A stretch of 10,062 nt of DNA from Capsulimonas sp039928515 (GTDB lineage: Bacteria > Armatimonadota > Armatimonadia > Armatimonadales > Capsulimonadaceae), in assembly GCF_039928515.1 (NCBI RefSeq), contig NZ_JBDSSZ010000066.1, one strand, 5' to 3'. A model generated the notes under the pieces. It was not told where the DNA came from. It did not search any database and saw only the letters and a list, made by a program, of their open reading frames with translations. Every line of letters begins with the position of its first letter. Position 1 is the first letter of the stretch. The position numbers and the translations under genes were made by a program. Positions 1-6,095 of this stretch are shown piece by piece.

Positions 1-162
1 TGGACCAAGTTGTCTCAAACTATTGACACGTTCCGATGGTCGAACGCGTCCAGCCAGGAGGAAGACCGGTTGGAGTGGGAGAAAGATCAGAGTTCATATT
101 ATATTTGCTACGAAAATGAGGAATTAAGGAGTGAGGATGTTAAATTATTTGCGAGCGACTGA
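1..162 (+). CDS. C-terminal end of an unidentified protein (partial)
   Basis: Frame 1 is open from the first base of the window to a TGA at 160-162, giving 53 residues that end in EDVKLFASD. The sequence is acidic and mixed polar/aromatic (for example RLEWEKDQSSYYICYENEE), which looks like the soluble tail of a real protein. The other five frames are interrupted within this stretch. I do not recognise the family. The gene runs toward darG, so the two are convergent, separated by 64 bases (163-226). That spacer has only a weak stem (CCTTCC at 174-179 with GGAAGG at 203-208) and no T-run, so no clear terminator. A 53-codon open frame can occur by chance, so this is a moderate call. Confidence 0.45.
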   Translation, partial: WTKLSQTIDTFRWSNASSQEEDRLEWEKDQSSYYICYENEELRSEDVKLFASD

Positions 163-226
163 AGACGTACTACCCTTCCGTAGCTCACCAAAAAGCAACC
201 AAGGAAGGATAGAACATCAAAAAATA

Positions 227-1270
227 CTAAATCCATTGCTGTTCTTGTAAACGTTTCCAAGCGATTTCAATGTGTTCCGCAGGAAATAAACCTGCTTTTC
301 GTTCGCTCCACGCTTGAACACCGCGAACAGCAGCAGCAGGATCACGACGAATTTTTTCATCTTCGTTCCATGCCAGCCAATGTACGGTAGCAAGTAGCTC
401 TAAACTGTACTCCGTTTCGAACCCATCTACGAGTTCAAAAACTCGCGCTATCCGTGTACGTGTTTCAGGGTGATCTTCTAAAAACAGATTAGACTCTCGT
501 ACTGCATCAGGAAGCACATGCAGTGAGATATCCCGACTGCGATCACCATAGCCACGCAAAAAGTGACCTTCAAGGCGCTGAAGAACAGGGTGTATTGTTT
601 CTGCGTAAGGTCCTCGCTGAGCTTTCACGAAAGGCAGTTTCATTGGCTCACCAGCAGCCTGAAGGAAATAAGCAAGCTTTTGGATTTCCAATATTGTAAT
701 ATTGTAGCCAGGAATCATGTAGCCATCTAACATTCCTACGAACGCAGCGCGCGTTGGAGTCATTTTAGGTCGCTTGGTTGCAATCTTAATCTTGTCGGCG
801 GCTGGCGCGCCTTCAGGCCCATAGAGTAATACGTGAACTTCGGGGAGATTGGCGAAGGCAGCTTCAATCTTGGGACGCACCTCGTCCCATTCAAGCCCGC
901 CGTTGCCACACCCAAGCGGGGGAACCGCAATCGAACGGATGCCCAGTTCGCGTACGGTTGAAACAAGAGCAGCAAGCCCCGCGTCAATATCCTCTATTTT
1001 AGACTTGGCTCGCCAATCACGCTTAGTGGGGAAATTAATTATGTAGTGCGGATTGGTGAGCAAATGAGTTTCTGTAACAAACATTGCGCCGGGCTCAAGG
1101 CTCCCATACTTGCAGGCCGCTTTGTAAGCTACAAAGTTCTCAGGAAAGGTCTGGCGGAATTGAAGAGCAATGCCTTTGCCCATCACACCGACGGTATTTA
1201 CGGTGTTGACAAGCGCCTCAACATCTGCCTCAAGCAGGTTGCCTTTAGTAGAAATGATGTTCGCAGGCAT
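227..1270 (-). CDS. darG: DarG, macrodomain DNA ADP-ribosylglycohydrolase antitoxin
   Basis: Antitoxin of the DarTG system. In characterised members its macrodomain removes ADP-ribose from thymidine in DNA, and its C-terminal domain binds and blocks DarT. The 347 residues fit the family. Residues 1-155 are the macrodomain: VEALVNTVN (17-25) with the binding Asn22, GVMGKGIALQF (28-38), NFPTKRDWRAKS (79-90) with Lys83 at the position of the catalytic lysine of Thermus DarG, and the phosphate loop PPLGCGNGGLEW (117-128). Residues of about 170-347 form the second domain; its start (ILEIQKLAYFLQ, 193-204, then RGPYA, 219-223) resembles SocA/DUF4065-type antitoxin domains. The ATG is fixed because an in-frame TAA lies two codons upstream. 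There is no good Shine-Dalgarno sequence in front of it. The gene follows darT by 52 bases. The second-domain half is visibly AT-richer (47% GC in one 60-base line) than the macrodomain half (63% in one line). Confidence 0.93.
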   Translation of the reverse strand: MPANIISTKGNLLEADVEALVNTVNTVGVMGKGIALQFRQTFPENFVAYKAACKYGSLEPGAMFVTETHLLTNPHYIINFPTKRDWRAKSKIEDIDAGLAALVSTVRELGIRSIAVPPLGCGNGGLEWDEVRPKIEAAFANLPEVHVLLYGPEGAPAADKIKIATKRPKMTPTRAAFVGMLDGYMIPGYNITILEIQKLAYFLQAAGEPMKLPFVKAQRGPYAETIHPVLQRLEGHFLRGYGDRSRDISLHVLPDAVRESNLFLEDHPETRTRIARVFELVDGFETEYSLELLATVHWLAWNEDEKIRRDPAAAVRGVQAWSERKAGLFPAEHIEIAWKRLQEQQWI

Positions 1271-1322
1271 AGTTTATGATACCCGAATCGGGACTCCGGG
1301 TCAAGCAAAATGTTTGTGCAGG
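1271..1322 (-). other. darT-darG spacer with small inverted repeats
   Basis: The 52 bases between the darT stop and the darG start hold an 11-base palindrome with a single central base (CCCGAATCGGG, 1282-1292). An overlapping alternative stem pairs ACCCG (1281-1285) with CGGGT (1297-1301). In the mRNA these lie about 11-31 nt before the darG ATG, where a ribosome binding site would be expected, and no AGGAG-like sequence is present. The structure may modulate antitoxin translation or simply be chance; stems of 5 bp are short. Confidence 0.35.
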
Positions 1323-1949
1323 TTAGTAGTACCAGTCGGGCTTAACCCGGACAGGAGGTAAATGTGTCTGCCCTTGAAGGAGAGTGGTCACCTGCTTATA
1401 CATTGGAAATGTTTTCACGGCAATCCCTCGAATCAGAGACCAGGGTAAGAAGCGGTGCACTAGAAATTCAGCCTGCTTGCGCCTTTCTCGATCTCCATCC
1501 TCTTCCGTGTTCTTCCAATAGTTTGCACGCACCATTTCCCAATCGATCTTGTCCAGATCCACTAAATCGATAAATTGGCGAGTGATGCTGACTGCGGCAT
1601 GGCCGTCAGTGAAAACGAAATCTAACCCACTGCTTTGGATAACATCAGTCTGAGTAACAAGATAAATCACCTCTGCTTGGCCACCAGCGTACCCTTGAAC
1701 ATTGCCGTAGTTGATAGCAGACAGCATCGGAGTGTGATGGGCAAAGTAAAAAGGTACGTAATCCGAAAGAAATCCCCCCGGCCCGACTCTGATCTCTTTT
1801 TTTTCTCGACGTTTCTTTATGTGCTCGTGTCCAATCCCTTGCTTGGTCAGTCCTTGTGTGTCAGCTTGCCGATCACACCACAAGCCGCCCTGTTGTAATA
1901 TGCCGGGAAGATTTTGGACTGAAGTCATGTGACGAATGATTTTACTCAC
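1323..1949 (-). CDS. darT: DarT, ssDNA thymidine ADP-ribosyltransferase toxin (DUF4433)
   Basis: Toxin of DarTG. Characterised members use NAD+ to attach ADP-ribose to thymidine in short motifs on single-stranded DNA, blocking replication and acting against phages. The product is 208 residues, the usual size. Visible motifs are RHMTSVQNLPGIL (6-18), whose His7 and Thr9 match the NAD-binding YHIT segment; HEHIKKRREKKEI (41-53); the strongly conserved GGFLSDYVPFYFAHHTPML (58-76); FVFTDGHA (111-118); RRKQAEFLVHRFLPW (156-170) with the presumed catalytic Glu161; and the typical end PPVRVKPDWYY. The GTG start at 1949-1947 is chosen because it keeps His7, which the next ATG (residue 8) would lose. 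It overlaps the hsdR stop by four bases (GTGA), and a GGAG lies about 10 nt upstream inside hsdR. A longer frame reaching 2114 is arginine-rich shadow of hsdR. GC content is much lower than in hsdR. Confidence 0.95.
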   Translation of the reverse strand: MSKIIRHMTSVQNLPGILQQGGLWCDRQADTQGLTKQGIGHEHIKKRREKKEIRVGPGGFLSDYVPFYFAHHTPMLSAINYGNVQGYAGGQAEVIYLVTQTDVIQSSGLDFVFTDGHAAVSITRQFIDLVDLDKIDWEMVRANYWKNTEEDGDRERRKQAEFLVHRFLPWSLIRGIAVKTFPMYKQVTTLLQGQTHLPPVRVKPDWYY

Positions 1950-4747
1950 GTGACAAGCACTCCGTTCAGTTCTTCGAGCAGCGGCGTGAGGCGGTCGCCG
2001 AATAGGGTGTGGGCGCGCCAGAGGCCGCCTTGCTGGCTGAATGGGGTGTTGTCGAAGTCGTCGGTATCCATGCTTAGGCTTTGCGCGACGTGGTCGCGAA
2101 CCATTTCGAGCCATTGGACCTGTTCAGGCGTGAACGTGACGCCTGCGGCTTCCTGCTGGGTGAGCCAGGCGGAGAAGCGGACGGCGACGGTTTCAGCGAA
2201 CGGGGCCAGGGTCGGGTCTTGGTGCAGGGCGAAACGGACGAGTGAGACCAGATCGGCGGCGCGGTCGGCGGCGCTCCTGCCGCAGACTTTGTCGCCTTCG
2301 ATCATACGGTAGGCGTTCCAGAGCGTGTCGGGCGTCCAGCCGAGCGGCGGGTTCTGGATCTTTTCCGCAAGTTCTTTTAACTGCTTGAGCGTCGGCCCCT
2401 GCCCGTGCGGGCGCGAGTACAGCACTTGGAGCGCCGTGATCTCGTTTCGGTGCTCGTCCAGGTACGCGGCGAACGACTCGACGGTCGCCCTGGCTTTTTG
2501 TTTGGCCTCTTCACTAACGCCGGCGGAGAGGACGGTATCCTTGCTGAGCCGATCGATGACCTGTTCGTCGTCCTGTTGGATCTCTTCGATGCGCTTGCGG
2601 ACTTCGCTCGGCAGAAACGGCGCCGTGGCGTCCATGCGCGCTTCCTCGGCGACTTCCTCAATCTGCTCGGGCGTCGGGTCCTCCACCAGGAAACGCGCCT
2701 GCGCCCGCGCTTCCTGCACATCCGGGTCCACCGACGCCGCCAGCGCTCCGATCAGCTCGGGAAGCGAATGCCCCGTCGCCTGTGCGAGCGAAGCGGTTTG
2801 AGCGGGCGTCATCTGCCGGGCCAAACGCGCGAGGCGCGACGCCAGCGTGGAGACGACGTCAATGTGCGTGGAGCCCATGCCCACGGCCTTCAGCAATTCT
2901 TTCAGTGAGACAGTCGGCTTGCGCTCCAGCGACGGCGCGTCCACGTGCTCGCGCTCGCAGACGCCGACGGCGTCCACGATCACGAAACGAGTCTTGGAGG
3001 TCGCGTCTCCGGTCACCGCCCGAAGCTCATCGGGCGAAACGACGCGGCTGCCGCGCCCCTTCATTTGCTCGAAGTAGTTGCCGCTCTTCACGTCGCGCAT
3101 GAAGAACACGATCTCCAGCGGACGCACGTCCGTGCCCGTCGCGATCATATCCACCGTCACAGCGATGCGCGGATTGTACGAATTGCGAAACGACGACAAC
3201 AGATCCTCGGGCTTAATGCCCGTGTTCTTGTAGGTAATGCTCCCGGTCTCTGGATCGACGATACGCGCCGTAGACGTGCGATAGGTAATCTTCTCACAGA
3301 AGTTGTTGCCCTTGCCGAATTCCTCGCGCAAGATCCGCACGATGTCGTCCGCGTGGCTGTCGTCCTTGGCGAAGACCAGCGTCTTGGGAACCTGGGTGCG
3401 GTCCGGGAAGGTCTCCGGCAGCATCTGGTTCTTGAACGTCCGAATGACGGTGCGGATCTGATCCTCCGCGACCACCGCCCGGTCCAGCTCATTGGGAGTA
3501 TAAGTCAGGTCTTCCTCAACCTCGCGCCAGCGGACGCGCCGGCTCTTGCGGTTCCGCGTATCCACCCACAGACCCGCTTCAACCTTGCTCCCGCTCTCCG
3601 TGATCTGCGTCTTGATGCGATAGACATCAAAGTCCACATTCACCCCATCCGAAACAGCCTGCGCGTGGCCGTATTCCGAGACGAGGTTCTGGTTGAAAAA
3701 CGCCAGCGTCTGCTTGGAAGGCGTGGCGGTCATACCGATCAAGTACGCGTCCCAGTAATCCAGCGCCTGACGCCAGAGATTATAGATGGACCGATGACAC
3801 TCGTCGATGTAAACGACATCGAACATCTCCGGCGGGATCAGGGCGTTGTAAACCACCGGCAGCGGCTCCCGCCGCAGCGGAGAAATCTCGTCACCCGCCG
3901 ACTCTTCCTCAGAATTGGGATCGAAATCGGGGTCGCCCTTGAGGATCGAATACAAGCGCTGGATCGTCGTGATACAAACGCGGCTCACGGGGTCGATCGT
4001 ATTCGAGCGCAAATGCTGGACGTTATAAAGCTCAGTGAACTTTCGACCATCATCGGGAGTGATGTACTGCTGGAACTCGTTCAGCGCCTGACGCGCCAAA
4101 TTTGCCCGGTCCACCAGCAGCAGCACCCGCTTGACGCCGCCGAATTTGATGAGGCGATATACTTCGGCGACGGCGCAGAACGTCTTCCCACTGCCAGGAG
4201 ACATCTGAATCAGCGCGCGAGGTCGATTTTCCGCGAGTGAGACTTCGAGTTTTTGGATCGCTCGAATTTGGGCCGGCCGCATTCCATCCGTCACCAGTGG
4301 CGGCATGCGGCGAAGCCGGCGCTGAAGTGTGGAAGGAACACCGTACCCATCCGAAGTCTCAAACACCAGTGACGCGCTCGCGATGCCAATTTTCCCCTGC
4401 GCCCACGCGTGAAGCGTCTCAGGCCGGTGAAAATTGAACACCGTCCGGCTGCGTGGATCGGGATCGAGCGCATTGGTGAAACGCGTTTCCGCGCCTGTAC
4501 TTTGATAGAGGAAAGAAAGGGGACGACGCCACGCGGGGAGCGATGCGGGCAAGCCTTCGCTGTACTTTTCGGTCTGAACCTCCACGCCGGTCAGAGTTTC
4601 GCCCAGCTTCTTCGCTTCAACCACTCCCAGCGCCTTACGGTTGACATAAAGCAGGTAATCCGCCGCGCCGAACCCAGGAGCCATCGGCATCTCGCGGATC
4701 GCCACGCCGGGACCTGCCGCGAGATTGACAGCGTTGGCGTCCTGCAC
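1946..4747 (-). CDS. hsdR: Type I restriction enzyme R subunit (HsdR, EcoEI-like)
   Basis: Motor and nuclease subunit of a type I restriction-modification complex; with HsdM and HsdS it translocates and cuts unmethylated DNA. Numbered from the GTG at 4747 (933 residues), the N-terminal PD-(D/E)xK nuclease shows Asp30, Glu44-Ala-Lys46 and the type I QxxxY motif (Gln58-Tyr62). The SF2 helicase follows: Walker A MSPGSGKT (182-189; the usual form here is MATGSGKT), DECH (315-318), MTATPS (339-344) and motif VI QMKGRGSR (561-568). The C-terminal part ends in the family-typical LFGDRLTPLLEELN. Translation upstream of the GTG continues as family-like sequence (TPEQRARES...ALIQAGWV) to codon 4810-4808, so the true protein is probably about 954 residues and starts at a non-canonical ATC. 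An in-frame TAG lies at 4840-4838. No hsdM or hsdS accompanies it. It is first in the hsdR-darT-darG series. Confidence 0.95.
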   Translation of the reverse strand: MQDANAVNLAAGPGVAIREMPMAPGFGAADYLLYVNRKALGVVEAKKLGETLTGVEVQTEKYSEGLPASLPAWRRPLSFLYQSTGAETRFTNALDPDPRSRTVFNFHRPETLHAWAQGKIGIASASLVFETSDGYGVPSTLQRRLRRMPPLVTDGMRPAQIRAIQKLEVSLAENRPRALIQMSPGSGKTFCAVAEVYRLIKFGGVKRVLLLVDRANLARQALNEFQQYITPDDGRKFTELYNVQHLRSNTIDPVSRVCITTIQRLYSILKGDPDFDPNSEEESAGDEISPLRREPLPVVYNALIPPEMFDVVYIDECHRSIYNLWRQALDYWDAYLIGMTATPSKQTLAFFNQNLVSEYGHAQAVSDGVNVDFDVYRIKTQITESGSKVEAGLWVDTRNRKSRRVRWREVEEDLTYTPNELDRAVVAEDQIRTVIRTFKNQMLPETFPDRTQVPKTLVFAKDDSHADDIVRILREEFGKGNNFCEKITYRTSTARIVDPETGSITYKNTGIKPEDLLSSFRNSYNPRIAVTVDMIATGTDVRPLEIVFFMRDVKSGNYFEQMKGRGSRVVSPDELRAVTGDATSKTRFVIVDAVGVCEREHVDAPSLERKPTVSLKELLKAVGMGSTHIDVVSTLASRLARLARQMTPAQTASLAQATGHSLPELIGALAASVDPDVQEARAQARFLVEDPTPEQIEEVAEEARMDATAPFLPSEVRKRIEEIQQDDEQVIDRLSKDTVLSAGVSEEAKQKARATVESFAAYLDEHRNEITALQVLYSRPHGQGPTLKQLKELAEKIQNPPLGWTPDTLWNAYRMIEGDKVCGRSAADRAADLVSLVRFALHQDPTLAPFAETVAVRFSAWLTQQEAAGVTFTPEQVQWLEMVRDHVAQSLSMDTDDFDNTPFSQQGGLWRAHTLFGDRLTPLLEELNGVLVT

Positions 4748-4826
4748 TACCCACCCCGCCTGAATTAGCGCCGCGTCAATCGATTCTCGAGCCCGTTGTT
4801 CCGGTGTGATGGCCTTCGTTCCTTTC
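4748..4826 (-). other. hsdR: Probable hsdR 5' extension with SD and ATC start
   Basis: Reading in the hsdR frame upstream of the GTG at 4747, the 21 codons from 4810 encode ITPEQRARESIDAALIQAGW then V, joining VQDANAVNLAAG. HsdR proteins of this family commonly begin MTPEQ/MSPEQ...AAGW, so the ATC at 4810-4808 sits exactly where the initiator ATG is expected. AAAGGA (4825-4820) lies nine bases before it, ideal for a ribosome binding site. No ATG, GTG or TTG occurs between the upstream TAG (4840-4838) and the GTG at 4747. The alternatives are a rare AUC start, a recent ATG-to-ATC mutation, or a sequencing error. Confidence 0.6.
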
Positions 4827-4834
4827 GCGCTTGT

Positions 4835-4865
4835 ATGCTAGCTATTTCTCACAGTGGCATGTAAA
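4835..4865 (-). promoter_or_regulatory. Candidate promoter for hsdR-darT-darG
   Basis: On the minus strand, TTTACA (4865-4860, five of six matches to a -35 box) is followed after 19 bases by TAGCAT (4840-4835, four of six matches to a -10 box), just ahead of the hsdR ribosome binding site. The spacer is longer than ideal, so the call is weak. The rest of the 125-base gap 4811-4935 between ackA and hsdR shows no clear terminator, and readthrough from xfp-ackA is possible. Confidence 0.25.
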
Positions 4866-4935
4866 TTCCTGCATGTTCCCGTATTAAGCGTAAGTTCCGA
4901 GCCACGCCATCACGTAGTTCATCAATGGGTGAGTG

Positions 4936-6078
4936 CTATGCTTGAAGCAGCGCGGCGGCTTCGCGCGCGATCTGACGCTCTTCGTCAGCGGGGATCATCC
5001 AGAGTTGTACGGCGCCCCCCTGCCCCCCAATTCTGGGAAAGGAAAAGGCCGGGCTGATCTGCGCGGATTCGTGACTGGCTGCTTTGTTGAGTGTGTCGTC
5101 GAGTGCGATCCCTAAAAAGCCAAGGCCCTGACAGATGCGGGCGCGCATGGACGCTGAGTGCTCGCCGATCCCGCCGGTGAACGCGATGGCGTCCACGCCT
5201 TCCAAGACGGCGGCGTATGCGCCGATGTATTTGCGAACTCGATAGGCGAAGAGATCAAGCGCCAGCGCGGCGCGTGTGTCGCCCGCTCCCGCCGCTTCTT
5301 CCAAATCGCGCACGTCGGCGCTTCGGCCCGAGAGGCCGAGCAGGCCGCTTTTGCGGTTTAGAAGATCGTCTAATTCATCCACGGATATGTGCTGAGTGCG
5401 CAGGAGATACAGAAGGAGACCAGGGTCTACATCGCCGCAGCGGGTTCCCATGGCGAGCCCTTCCAGCGGGGTCATGCCCATGCTGGTGTCCACGCTTCGC
5501 CCATCGCGGATCGCGCAGAGGCTCGCGCCGCTTCCGAGATGACAGGTGATCAGCTTCGTTCCCTCGGGGGCGCGTCCCATCAATTGCAGCAGCCGCTCGG
5601 AGGCGTAGCGATGGGAAATGCCATGAAAACCGTAGCGGCGAAGTCCAAGGCGCTCGGAAAGATCGAACGGCAGCGCGTAGCGTGAGGCGACTTCGGGGAG
5701 CGTATGATGAAACGCCGTGTCAAAGACGGCGATGGTCGGCGCCTCCGGCAGCATGCGCCGCGCCTCCTCCATCACCGCCATTTCGGTCGGATTGTGCAGG
5801 GGGTCGAGTTCGGAGAGGCCGCGCAGGCGCTCCCGTACCTCGTCCGTCACAAGTGTTGGCTTGAAGAAATCGGGGCCGCCATGGACGAAGCGATGGCCCA
5901 CGGCGTCGATCCCATGCGATTGGCATTCTTCTATCGCCTTGCGGGTCGCCGCCGAAAAATCAGGAGCGGTCAGACGCTCACCTTCCCCCTGACACAGAAC
6001 CTCCTCCGAGCCTTCGGAGACCCGGAAGAGGCGGTATTTGAGACTGGAGCTGCCGGCGTTCAGCGAAAGGACGTTCAT
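4936..6078 (-). CDS. ackA: Acetate kinase
   Basis: Cytoplasmic kinase converting acetyl-phosphate and ADP to acetate and ATP (reversible). The protein is 380 residues, slightly short of the usual 400 or so. Signatures are NVLSLNAGSSSLKYRLF (2-18, Asn7), VGHRFVHGG (60-68, Arg63), VFDTAFH (118-124, Asp120), the second family signature RRYGFHGISHRYAS (147-160), ITCHLGSGAS (177-186, His180), GTRCGDVDPG (211-220, Arg213), the adenosine-binding AFTGGIGEHS (299-308) and the C-terminal DEERQIA (365-371). The ATG at 6078 is chosen because the conserved N-terminus begins there; an in-frame ATG 12 codons upstream (6114) would overlap xfp and add non-conserved residues. It starts 17 bases after the xfp stop with only a weak GAG as ribosome binding site, which fits translational coupling. 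Downstream of Xfp it harvests acetyl-phosphate for ATP; no pta is present here. Confidence 0.97.
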   Translation of the reverse strand: MNVLSLNAGSSSLKYRLFRVSEGSEEVLCQGEGERLTAPDFSAATRKAIEECQSHGIDAVGHRFVHGGPDFFKPTLVTDEVRERLRGLSELDPLHNPTEMAVMEEARRMLPEAPTIAVFDTAFHHTLPEVASRYALPFDLSERLGLRRYGFHGISHRYASERLLQLMGRAPEGTKLITCHLGSGASLCAIRDGRSVDTSMGMTPLEGLAMGTRCGDVDPGLLLYLLRTQHISVDELDDLLNRKSGLLGLSGRSADVRDLEEAAGAGDTRAALALDLFAYRVRKYIGAYAAVLEGVDAIAFTGGIGEHSASMRARICQGLGFLGIALDDTLNKAASHESAQISPAFSFPRIGGQGGAVQLWMIPADEERQIAREAAALLQA

Positions 6079-6095
6079 GGAAGACTCATTTGCGG

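Noticed and set aside
174..208. Terminator between the partial plus-strand gene and darG
   Set aside because: The CCTTCC/GGAAGG stem has only 6 bp and a 23-base loop without a T-run on either strand.
1950..2114. N-terminal extension of DarT by 55 residues
   Set aside because: The added part is Arg/Pro-rich, entirely within the hsdR end in another frame, and DarT family proteins begin near the GTG at 1949.
4195..4215. Walker A of HsdR reads MSPGSGKT instead of MATGSGKT, suggesting inactivation
   Set aside because: The essential GSGKT is intact and all other helicase motifs are present, so loss of ATPase activity is not supported.
2945..4240. Long plus-strand open frame (431 codons) across hsdR
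   Set aside because: It is antisense to well-conserved hsdR motifs, has arginine- and histidine-rich low-quality sequence, and no domain. It reflects the GC-biased third positions of the real gene.
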